The notes under the pieces are model-generated. The model did not search any database. It saw only the letters and a program-made list of their open reading frames with translations, and was not told where the DNA came from. From the NCBI GenBank assembly GCA_008704415.1, contig VXIS01000162.1:38017-102016 (forward strand): DNA of 64,000 nt, given 5' to 3'. The translations under genes were made by a program, and so were the position numbers. Each line of letters begins with the position of its first letter. The stretch's first letter is position 1. The DNA is from Sphaerosporella brunnea (Eukaryota; Ascomycota; Pezizomycetes; Pezizales; Pyronemataceae). Below, one piece after another: positions 48,969 to 59,105 of this stretch.

Positions 48969-51560
48969 ATGATGGCACAAGCGCACAAGGAAGCTTTGCC
49001 GGCTCGCGATCCTGAAATCACAGGAGATAATTCTACAATAATTACCGAGATCTTACGTTCGGAGGTGTGTACGGACAAGTGTGGATGAGGAGGCCTTGCT
49101 AAAAGTTTTTTCCTAGATTGGCGTCGCAACTCTTCTAACTCGTCTAAAGCAATCCATTTCGTCTTGTAAAGTGAGCCCATAATCGACCTGTGCCCGCCTA
49201 GTTGGTTTAATTATACGTTAACCCGACACTTAGGATTTTGCAGTTTTCCTCAAGAAACGCGCAACCCTAGAAGACGAACACGCTCAGGGTAGGTATCAAG
49301 AAGCGTCTCCAGAATCGGCGGTTTAACCTTTATAGGTAGGAATGCGGAAGTTGTGTCGCTCCACGCGCGAATCTTTGAGGAGACCAGACACTCGTCAGGA
49401 ATCTTATGCACGCCAATTCGAGGAAATGCTCAACTTGCATGACCACCTGGCAGAAAATGAAACTGGGTGTGCTCTGGTTCTCCACCAAATGCATGAAGAT
49501 TTAGCGCAGCTAGCCAGCACCATGGAACGCGGCCGGAAACATTGGAAACAGTTCGGACTCAGTGCGGAAAGAAAAGTCAACGACGCAGAACAGATGGCAG
49601 AGAAAGTGTGCCTTGGGGTCTTCTCGCGGAATTGTGATAGCTCGGGCTAAATCTCGTAACAGGCGAAAGCGAAGTACAACAGTTGTGCCGAGGAATGTGA
49701 ACGAGTGAGAACTGGTGATCGGCGGGGTGGCAAACCTTTTGGCTTCAAACCGTCCAGATCAGGCGCTCAATACGAAGAAGAACTTCATAGGAGGCTCACT
49801 GCTGCTGCTTTCGATTATGAAGTCAAAGTTCAAGCTGCTCAGGCACAGCGACTGGAACTGGTCAATTCTCTTCGACCACAGCTAGTGCACGCGGTGCATG
49901 AGATGGTGAACGAATGTGATTCTGGATTGACCGCATACGTCCAAAAATATTGTATGTATTCAAGAAATACTTCTCTTGTTATATCATCCTCGCTTTTTTT
50001 GTTTTTTTTTTTTTCTTCTCTATTTCTGTGTTCTAACAACAATTGGCACGCAGCTCAGCTCAACGAAAAGCTCGTTCTCAGTAATGGCATAGCTATCAGT
50101 CCTTTCAAGGGGGCGCATGTTACTGGCCAGTGGATCCTTCCTCAGCTCTCAGTGTACTCCTAACAACAGTTTCAGAATCACGAAGTCTGCGAGATATCGT
50201 CAGTTCTATCGACAACGACGCCGACTTTAAGTCTTTTTGGGCCAGCCATTCTCACAAAATGCCAGCCAGTCCAAAAGAACCCGAAGCACAATTCAAACAG
50301 CACGCTGTAGGTATGAAACTGCAGGCGCAAGGGCAATCCAACTGACTCCATGCAAGGGCCCCTCAGGGAAATATACTCCGCGTCCGCCTCAGCAAAATCT
50401 CCCTTCTGGACCCCCAATCGTGCATGACGAGTCACCACATAATTTTTCTCTTCCGCCCATCCCGCGCGATGTTGATCAACCTACGTTTCCTGATATGGTT
50501 CAAAGCGCTGGAGCCGCTAACAACCAGTCTGCTGCTTTGCCCATTCAGCCTGCTGCGTGGCCTGCATCCTCTACCAGTCAGGACAATTCTGTACAACGCA
50601 GCTCGCAAGATAGCCTCGCCGACATTCCTCAGCTCAGACCTGTTTTTGGCGTGCCTTTAGACGAGATATTGGCACGTGACGATTGTTCAATTCCTACCAT
50701 AGTGTGTCAATGCGTTCAGGCAATTGACCTATACGGCCTCGATGTTGAAGGAATCTATCGTCTTTCAGGCGAGAAGAGTCATGTTGACCGCATCAAGGCT
50801 CTCTTCAACAACGGTGAGTGATTCAAGCTTGCAAAGGATTCTCGAAAAATAACCTGCTGACTGCATACCAACTAGATGCGTCTTGTATCAACTTCCGTCG
50901 CCCTGAGGATTTTTTACATGACGTCCATAGTGTTGCAAGCGTGTTGAAGCAATTCTTGAGAGATCTTCCAGAACCGCTACTTAGTATTTCCGAGAACCCC
51001 GCTCCTGGAGGTATCCTATCCTATACAGTGCTCATTATTCCTTAGCAAATGAACTTTACCACGAGTTTATCGCTGCCTCCAGTAAGTCAACAGGTGTCCT
51101 TTGCCAATACACTTTCTTATTGCGAGATAGAAATCGACGACGACATAAGCAGACGCGATTCGTTACATGGACTGATAAACCGGCTGCCGGACTCAAACTA
51201 TGCAACCCTGCGGCTACTCGTTTTGGTTGGTAATTGCCATTCAGGAGCGCGCACCTGTGCTAACTATACTTAGCATCTAAATCGTGTCCAGGAGCATTCA
51301 AACATGAATCGTATGACTTCAGAAAATCTGGCGATCTGTTTTGGGTATCCACCACTTCATATGGCACTCATGGGATTTAACTTACCAGTGATTTCAGACC
51401 CACTTTGTTGGGATCAAATTCAAACTCCAACATGGTTGATGCTGGCTGGCAAGTACGGGGAATTGATACTGTCGTACAAAATTGTTTTTCAATATTTGTA
51501 AGGCCATTCACCCCATATTTTCCGTCCCATGATTCTCACAGTATTCAGCATGATGAATGA
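48969..51560 (+). CDS. RGD1: F-BAR and RhoGAP domain protein (Rgd1-like)
   Basis: GTPase-activating protein for Rho-family GTPases at curved membranes. Exons are 48969-49064, 49117-49170, 49234-49288, 49340-49605, 49663-49951, 50054-50098, 50170-50306, 50357-50813, 50876-51010, 51046-51081, 51131-51225, 51274-51344 and 51398-51560, giving 632 aa. An F-BAR region (about 30-260) includes AVFLKKRATLEDEHAQGMRK. A Pro/Ser-rich linker follows. The RhoGAP domain starts VFGVPLDEIL, with the arginine-finger motif GIYRLSGEKSH near residue 447, then LPEPLL and NLAICFGPTL. Splicing around 50098-50170 was chosen because it is the only phase-consistent choice near the usual intron size. The first ATG pair is 48969/48972. 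Confidence 0.87.
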
Positions 51561-53083
51561 TGTCTAGTCTCTTTAATTACTTCTCTCTCCTCTTCTCATT
51601 TCGATACCGCAGTGTATGAAATGTCGACGTACTCTTCTTATTGGACTTTTTATAGTGCACTAGGATTATTTATTTTTTGTTCAAACAAGTACCACCTGTG
51701 GGAACCGTAGTACCTGCACGTATCCCCCGCAGTGTCGAAAGTGCCCAATACAACTACAACACGCTAAAGTCTTATATAATGAAGGGTCCACCCTCATTAT
51801 ATAATGTCTTCCCATACATTTAGTGTCATGTAGTTGTATTGGGCACTTTTGACACTGCGGGGGATACACTCGGCACTCCTGTGAGTGCCATTCTAGCTCC
51901 CGGTATGGTTTAGAGTGCATCTCTCAAGAATATCTCGAGACCTAGGACCCAGAAGCTACGTCGAACCCTTTCCAAAATGCACTAAATGGAGCCAGCCTCG
52001 AAATCGCTATTTTCAACGGAGTAATTGTCCAATCAATATCGTGATAACAGATCACAGACACTTGGCATTGGATTTTTTCCTGTTCCCAAGTTGTCTGTCT
52101 CGGACGCCAACGACATGTCAGGCAGTATGTACCTTAGGTACTAAGGTACATTCTCCAGCTACGAAGTGCTTACCCACCTAGAGCAGTCCGACGGCAAAAG
52201 TTTGAGTGGTCGAAGAGCACAGCACCTAAGCCAAGTTTCCAGATAGATACCGGCGGTGTGTCATCCGGCATCCCTAGATACCGCAACACTTACCCAAGGC
52301 GTAGGTGTGCCCCGGTCCTAGATGGACTGTCTTGTGCACGCTGAGGGTTGTACACACTTATACCCGTATTTGCGGTTCTAGAGCTCGAGTACATGCAGGC
52401 GTCAAAGTATTGACTGGATGTTCTGCATATGTTCAGGCCCCTAGGCAGATTAGGAACAGGCCTGTTTTTGAATTAGTCTAGTCGCGTTTACAAACGAACT
52501 TCGGATGTCAAAGCGAAAATGCCCAACCACCAACCACCGCAGCACAACAACACCACTCTATTCTCTATTCACCCCCCTTCTCTCCCGCGGGCCAATGCCT
52601 GCCATCTTCATTCACAAGCGCTAACCTTCAAAACACAAACCCCTCCGAACCATTCTACGTACTGATCCAATCACTTCCGCTCAGCGTCGAAACTGCTCTC
52701 TATCTACTCTACTAAGCACCCAGTACATTTACATCTTCTATTTCCCTGCTACTTCCTACCGCCACCCTACTCCACCTGCTTTCCTACTTCATCCTCTAAT
52801 TCTTCCACGAACTAACCGATCCCCGAATCAACCTTTTCCCTCCTTCTGTTCAGACTACAGCCCCTCCCTCCTTTACCGCGATCACGCCCATTGCCTTGTC
52901 ACCGCCATCTCAAGTTTCCCGCGGACAGCTACGCCTTGTTCCCAGTCCGAACCCCCGTGCTCATCTTCTGCGACTGCCCGACCGCGAACGAGCTTCCCTC
53001 ACCTTTTCTTTCCGCATTCTTCCACCTCACACCCCTGAGAACCTCAATTCCGATCACCTTCGAAGTATCTGCCGACATTCGGA
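51561..53083. promoter_or_regulatory. RGD1-Rac intergenic region with long C/T-rich leader
   Basis: This contains the foldback element at 51720-51865. From about 52530 to 53080 the sequence is strikingly pyrimidine-rich (Ctt/acc repeats) up to the Rac start codon, as in many fungal housekeeping promoters and long leaders. A tandem ACCTTAGGTACTAAGGTACAT-like palindrome occurs at 52131-52152. No other gene is seen. Confidence 0.5.
51720..51865. mobile_element. Miniature foldback element, TATCCCCCGC family
   Basis: The arms tatcccccgcagtgtcgaaa (left) and acactgcgggggata (right) extend about 38 bp with one mismatch and are flanked by TA. The interior contains tatataatgaagggtccacc and its partial inverse. 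A truncated relative lies at 22675-22735. Confidence 0.8.
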
Positions 53084-54020
53084 ATGGCTGCAACCAGGTC
53101 ATTGAAGGTTCGATTCTCGAGCGATCGAGCCCCTAGGAAGCTTGCGCATTTGCTAATATGAGCCTGCATCCATAGTGTGTCGTCACTGGTGATGGTGCTG
53201 TCGGAAAAGTAGACTCTCTCCCTTCTGCTTGCGTTCAACATCTTCGACAAAAAGCTAACACCTCTAGACATGCCTGCTCATCAGTTACACAACCAACGCG
53301 TTTCCCGGCGAGTACATTCCAACTGTGTATGTTCCCAGTCCTCGTTAGAGGGTTGCTGTGGCTTACTCCTCTTACAGGTTCGATAACTACTCCGCAAATG
53401 TGATGGTCGACAACAAGCCGATAAGCTTGGGCTTGTGGGACACTGCCGGACAAGAAGATTATGACCGTCTCCGGCCTTTGTCTTACCCTCAAACCGACGT
53501 GTTCCTTGTTTGCTTTTCGATTGTCAGCCCGCCGTCATTTGACAATGTCCTGTCCAAGGTACTTTACGCTCCATGTCGACCTCCGACCTATCCATGCTCA
53601 TGCTCTATCTAGTGGTACCCTGAGATTTCTCATCACGCGCCGAACATCCCCATCATCCTCGTTGGTACCAAGCTCGATCTCCGCGACGATCCCAAGACTA
53701 TTCAAGCTTTGCGCGAGAAAAGGATGGCTCCCATAACTTACCCGCAGGGCATCCAGCGCTCGAAAGAGATCAATGCGGTCAGGTTAGTTACTTTTGCTAT
53801 GATCTAAATTTGGGACGCTGCTGACGCTCTGCAATAGATATCTCGAATGCTCGGCTCTCACCCAGAAAGGACTTAAGAACGTCTTTGACGAAGCTATTCG
53901 GTGCGATCTCAACGCCCATGTCTGATCCATCACCTGAACTAACTTACCTGTGTCAACAGAGCTGTTCTCATGCCCGCCCAGAAGCCTGCCCGGACCAAGA
54001 AAGCATGCGTCATTGTATAG
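53084..54020 (+). CDS. rac1: Rho-family small GTPase Rac
   Basis: GTP-binding switch for polarity and actin. Exons 53084-53107, 53176-53208, 53268-53326, 53378-53558, 53613-53782, 53838-53900 and 53960-54020 give 196 aa. The P-loop is GDGAVGKT and switch I is [17 protein letters not shown]. Switch II is [13 protein letters not shown], and the base-specificity motif is TKLDL. The C-terminus RTKKACVIV is a CAAX box, so prenylation is predicted. NYSANV, ISLGLW and [12 protein letters not shown] point to Rac rather than Cdc42. The leader upstream is long and pyrimidine-rich. RGD1 lies about 1.5 kb upstream on the same strand. Confidence 0.96.
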
Positions 54021-54329
54021 ATGATGCATATGATACTCCTAGAATGTGGAGTCACTGTTGATGTTGAATTCCTTTGCTCATATGGCTTCTGTTCCTGGTG
54101 CAAGTTTTCTTTTTCTTTTTCTTTTTCTTTCCCGCTTCTCTTATGATATCTTCCTGCCATGTCACGCAAGTTACCCTTTACATCTTCTCGTACAAGCTCT
54201 TTATTGAGGTGTAGTTATGTAAACCCGTCTATTTTTTCTTGCTCGCCTAAATTATGGCCCACTATTGCACTCCATCGCAAATATCCATGACCGCCAGAAA
54301 AAATTTCGTTGAGCATCAATTTGCGGCAA
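54021..54329. other. Convergent intergenic region Rac / NOP6
   Basis: This holds the 3' flanks of Rac and NOP6, with a CTTTTT-rich stretch (54105-54135). No gene is present. Confidence 0.6.
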
Positions 54330-55136
54330 TTAACGCAAACGACGCCTCCTACTTGGATGCATGCCATCCTCTGCATTTTCAATTCGCTCGACTTTGTCCT
54401 TCGCCCTGTCCGCTGCTGAACGTTTGCGCTCTTCATTGAGTTTTTCGTTCTTCGTGCGCAATTTCTGTTTCCGAGTTTTGCTCTTGCCGCCCCCACCAGC
54501 CCTAAGTGTGATTCAGTTATAACGAACTCTAATGAACTAGTAGTACTCACGTTAACTCCACGTTTATCTTGCGTGCGTCTGATATACCATCATTGAAAAT
54601 GCTGTGGTGAAATTTTGTGAGGCATAGTTCCATCTTGTCATATCGTGCGAACTCAACAAAGGCAAATCCTTTGCACCTTGAGGGGTCGTCTTTCATCGTC
54701 ATGAGACGCACGGCAGTGGGCTCGACGGAAGCGAAATGTTTCTCAACAGCAGCTTTGGTAGCTGTGTATGGCAGATTTCCTAGACATCGAGAGATCAGTC
54801 AATAAGTTCACGTAGACAACAGGCAAATTGACCATGAGAATGGCCCGACCCACCAATGAAGGCGATAAATCGAGTAGACCTTTTGTCGTGATCAGTAGTG
54901 ATAATTGACGGAAACGCGGTGTTTTCTGCGCATTGAGGCACTTCCACATCATCATCATCATCATCCTTATCATTTTCTTTGGGCTCGCGATGCTTTCTCT
55001 TCCTTCGTCTTCCCTGGTTTACATCTGCAACGATCGTCGTTTCATTTTTCGCTTCTGCGACGTTTGTTGCTTCGGGAACTTCTTGTTTGCTTGACAAATG
55101 TTTGCGTTTGTTCGAATGGCGCTGCTCAGATACCAT
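54330..55136 (-). CDS. NOP6: Nop6-like nucleolar RRM protein
   Basis: Nucleolar RNA-binding protein of 40S subunit assembly (role from the Nop6 family). Exons 55136-54854, 54779-54551 and 54501-54330 give 227 aa. The N-terminus is Lys/Arg and Asp-rich (RRRKRKHREPKENDKDDDDD). A single RRM with FIAFIGNLPYTATKAAVEKH and CKGFAFVEF spans the exon 1/2 join. The C-terminal segment is very basic (KSKTRKQKLRTKNEKLNEER) and ends RRRRLR. A frame extension beyond 55136 would need a TTG start, so ATG 55136 is chosen. Confidence 0.88.
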
Positions 55137-55504
55137 ATTCGGCAACGAAATAAGGGCGGTGGTGGTTTTGGCTGTGGTTGGTGGAATGAAGACCTAGGGA
55201 CCAAGAACTCCAGGAGTATCGTTTCGAATTTTATGCCAAGCTTTTTCGCTTAAGTTCTCGTTGAAATAACAAGGTTGGGAAACCCTTAGTTACCCTACCT
55301 AAGCCCACCAAAAAATGGGCACCGATAACTACAAAGTAAAGACTCAAATGGAAGCTTAGAACCTATAGAATCGAACCGGAGGCTCTATGAAAGGAAATAA
55401 GGAGAAGTCCAGCAACGTCAACAAAGGAAACAAGGAAAGAAATTTAAAGTGACTCAATTTTGGTGGGGTGCAGCCGGGTAACTAAGTGTTATTCCAACAA
55501 GTAC

Positions 55505-56316
55505 TAGGGGGTCTCAATAACCTCCGTTGGCAACATACATTAAGGGTCCTCAAAGTTGGATTTCATTAGGAAATGCACTCGAATCGGGGGCACAACAAGG
55601 TTCTTTCATTGGCCAGGCGCTCCTGTTAGCTTCCAACTCGCTTTTTGCTTTCAACTCGAGAAAAGCGAGTTGGCAGAGAAAGCGCGCGAGGATCATTTGC
55701 AAGATGGGCAATGATAATACGGAAAGAATCGTGGTGTGGTGGGCATTTTGGTAAGGCGTAGTGTCGAGAGCGCGGACGTGCCGACTCGGGATGCAAAAAA
55801 AAACACATCCGTCACTCGGTACTACCATTCTACAAAATGCATCAACTGGGTCGCTCAAAGTTACAAAGCGGGTTGGCCTTTCTCATTGGCCACGGACATG
55901 TGCGACTGCACCTTGTCTTTTCTATTCTAATGCTAATGAAAAACAACCTTGAGGACCCTTATTGTGGGAACGTAAATCGAGAATGTAAGCTTTAATGTGG
56001 GTTAGATTTTGAGAACACCGACATCACACCGTCCCGTTATATTTCACATTCTGAAACGCTGCACCTCAACACCACGTTAGTTCCATCAAAAGCCTGGTAG
56101 ATTACCTTGAACAGCCTCCCCGACAACCATGGTGGCGTTCACTTCCATCTGACTGTGGATGTTGAACTGATGAACGGTGCTCCAGAGCGCCGTGGTGGCA
56201 TACCGACATTGTTGTGATGTCGCCAATCAGCGTTGAGGCCAAGACTCTCGACATTCTTTGATTTTTCTACGTATGTCACAACGTACGTCGCGAACGGAGG
56301 TTATTGAGACCCCCTA
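55505..56316. mobile_element. Foldback element (TAGGGGGTCTC family) interrupted by a second element
   Basis: The left end tagggggtctcaataacctc and its right-hand inverse (56294-56316) match over about 24 bp, with TA flanks. The interior is split by the second element at 55541-55961. Removing that leaves an outer element of about 391 bp. Confidence 0.7.
55541..55961. mobile_element. Nested foldback element, TAAGGGTCCTC family
   Basis: Arms taagggtcctcaaagttg and caaccttgaggaccctta are inverse with one mismatch over 18 bp and flanked by TA. An internal hairpin (ccaactcgcttttt to agcgagttgg) lies near 55635-55675. The element is inserted inside the element of 55505-56316. Confidence 0.7.
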
Positions 56317-56692
56317 CTAGTACATACACATTTGAAAGAGTGGCCTCAGCACAGTGAACTTGAGAAAACGGCTTCTAAGCATAGTACGTCCTTGTATAAA
56401 GTATATAGTATGGTGGTGGACACCCAGAACCAGCGGGTTCATTCAGTTTGATCAACTACTAGTTAGTTGTAGTTGAGTACCTACACGGTAAATACGAGTG
56501 ATATTTGAATGTTTATATATGTACATAGAATCGCACTCGAGGGCCCATTCTGGCTTTCAAGTGACACCTGTCACAGCCAGATGATATACTTTACAAGAGA
56601 TGGCCTGGCCTCCGGCCGGATGGTGATTTGTATTCACTCAGCGGGGGGTTGGTTGGCTCACTCTTACTCTCTATCAATATAACATAAATGCA

Positions 56693-56820
56693 TACCGTAA
56701 AAACTCGAGAGCAAGAGAATGGGCTAAGTCACTGCGCCATGTAGGCTTAGTGACTTTGCCACATGGCGCAGTGACTTAGCCAGTGACGTAGCCCATTCTC
56801 TTGCTCGAGTTTTTACGGTA
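56693..56820. mobile_element. Miniature foldback element, TACCGTAAAAAC family
   Basis: The 128 bp ends read taccgtaaaaactcgag and ctcgagtttttacggta. The arms extend about 50 bp, with a small gap and one inserted base. Its centre (gtgactttgccacatggcgc) recalls the element at 27270-27388. TA borders both ends. Confidence 0.8.
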
Positions 56821-57857
56821 CTACAATACCCTTCTAGCAACCATCCCCCCATGGTGCTCTCCCCTCCAGAATCTCCTCCCACACTGTTGCCTATTTTAGT
56901 TAGGGTTATCCCCTGGAACTACCATATTCTAAATTTTTGAAGTCGCAGACTGTGATGCAAGAGGCTTCTCTACAAATTTATGGATTTATTTCCTCCACTT
57001 TATTTGTTGTGGCGGGGGTCAACTTTTTTTTGGTGTCCACCACCATAGATTTAGATTTGCATTGCATATTGATGTTTGTGTAATCATATTTATTGTTTGT
57101 ATACAGCCTCGAAATATTATGACAGACCCCCTCCACATCGATCCCCACCCGTATCCTGTCCGCCGCCTTATTGATCTACATTGATATGTAGGTATAATGC
57201 GTCCACTTGCAAAAAAAAAAGGGGGAGGGGGGGGGGGGCCATAGGAATGATTGCCGAATGAAATTATTGAAACGATTCCATATCACAAATTACAATAAAA
57301 CAGTTTTGCCACGTCGAAGCTCGCACCTCTTGAATATCACCTATTCACAGACGTCGTGGGGCAACAACGTTTACCAGGTCTGAGACGTTTTGTAGCGCTA
57401 CGCTAAACATATCTACTGAAAAGTAGAACAACATCAGTTTCACCAGCGAGTATTCAACAGTGCGCAGCCCTCTTCCCACCCACGCGTGTCCCAGGAACAG
57501 AATTTGTACGATCAAAATTGAAAACTGATAGGAAGAAGTGCAAGCCTCGTGACCTAAAAACCACATTCTAGAGACCTGTTGCCTGGCAATCCGACATTTA
57601 GCACTTGAAAATAACGCTTTAAAACCTTTTCTGACAGCTGAGCATGCTGAAAAAAGAGAGAGAAAAAAACGAATATTAAAAGCAACCGCTAGATATGGGT
57701 TTTCAATTCACCAGAAGCAATACCCAGGCTAGGAACTTTAGGTAGCGTGGTTGTCAATGGTTATTAACATAAAATGCAACCGCATCTCCGCAGTCTGCTC
57801 CCAACGGCGATGACTGATCATGACCAGTTAGCAGGCAGAAACAAATGTACGAGTACA

Positions 57858-58856
57858 TTAGTAGACCAGGAGTCGGATTTTGTCTCCCAAGCTTGACTTT
57901 ATGACAGGCTCATTCAGCAAATCGAGAATGTCCTTATGGGTTTCTCTGATGTCAAAGATTCCTTGTCGCTTCTTGTTCAAGCCACTCATATCCAGAACTA
58001 TTGCATCGAGTCTCTCGAGCTTCAAGGCCCCTAATTTCGTAAGTCAGTCAGTCTTCACCTATACTGGACAAAGGTAACATGAATGATACCTTCACGAATA
58101 AGTGCAAGAATTCTGGCTGGAGTGCCCACACCCACTCCTATTCTGAGAAATTTGTTAACAATGCACACCGAATTTCGAGAAATACACGCAGCTCACTTAC
58201 TTGATATTATTGCACAGGCCGATTGCTTCGCTCAACTTAATGTGCTTGGAAAAAAACTTTGCCACCATTGAATCCTTCGTCTGAAACCTTTTTACCGCAC
58301 GAGCAAGGTCTGTCGCCCGCAAGGCCGCAGCGGTGACTATGATCGTATGAGGGGCGCCAGTAGTGTTCAGGGCTTCGTTCGTTTCCTTGTTACGAGCAAG
58401 CGACGGGGAAACTATGGTATCTATGTTAGATATGATCTACTTAGCTAATAAGATCAACTCACATTGCTCTAAGTATTCCGAAAGGTTCGCCAGCGTACGG
58501 CTATTGTTGTAAGACGTGGTATCGAGGAATGCACTTGCGGGTATAAATCTATCCTCCAGCTCCACAGCGCTCAAGTCCTTTTCAAACTTTTTGATCCTTT
58601 GGCTAATGTAGTCTGCGGTGAGGCTTGGGTCCATTTGCGCAATTGATTCATCGAGCTGCTCGGGTTTGGTCGGCCTTTTGAGCTGCGGTGGTGACGATGT
58701 TCGCCTGTCCAGTTTAACGGGTTTCGCCTTCTTTTCGGAAAGCTGTCGGTTGGCCTTTTCTTTCTCTCTTTTCCGCTTGCGCTTGTTTAGGGGTGACTTG
58801 GCTCTAGTTTCGCCGTCCATTGTTTGTAATAATTTGCCTTCGTTTGTGTCGCTCAT
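57858..58856 (-). CDS. CMS1: CMS1 small-subunit ribosome biogenesis protein
   Basis: Member of the fungal CMS1 family, a helicase-like fold lacking the ATPase motifs. Exons 58856-58463, 58420-58201, 58142-58090 and 58030-57858 give 279 aa. A basic N-terminal tail (KSPLNKRKRKREKEKANRQL) precedes a domain with APHTIVVTAAALRATDLARA and VGTPARILALIREGALKLER. No DEAD box or Walker A is visible. The C-terminal segment ends DKIRLLVY. The family role in 40S or small-nucleolar assembly is inferred from known yeast genetics. Divergent from APN2 across 249 bp. Confidence 0.88.
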
Positions 58857-59105
58857 ATCAATTGAGGGTTTTGATGGTGGTTGTTTGGAGAGAAAAAGTG
58901 CAGCGATGTAGGATGCCGGGTAACAAGTAGGTGCTTACTAAGTAGGTGTGGGGAGTGGAGTAGATTTACTAACCAAATAAGGCTTAAACCCACCACTGAA
59001 ACACGTTAACACGTGCCATCCGAGAACACGTGTGCGATACGCGACATCCATGCTCCCACATCCATGCTCCCACACATCCAAGATCCATTCTACTCCGACA
59101 AAGGG
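58857..59105. promoter_or_regulatory. Divergent promoter between CMS1 and APN2
   Basis: 249 bp separate the two start codons. The sequence tccatgctcccacatccatgc is a direct repeat inside it (59047-59082). No motif is identified with certainty. Confidence 0.5.

Larger units (their letters stand above)
55137..57857. other. Transposon-rich region without genes
   Basis: This 2.7 kb contains a nested pair of foldback elements (55505-56316), the element at 56693-56820 and a poly-A/poly-G run (57211-57238). A short AT-rich stretch surrounds them. It is transcribed in no frame I can assign. Confidence 0.55.

Noticed and set aside
53100..53125. GGTTCGATTC box resembling a tRNA T-loop
   Set aside because: It lies inside Rac intron 1 and no cloverleaf can be folded around it.
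55319..55400. tRNA-like T-arm (GGTTCGATTC on the minus strand)
   Set aside because: The flanking bases do not form a T stem, and no acceptor, D or anticodon arm fits.
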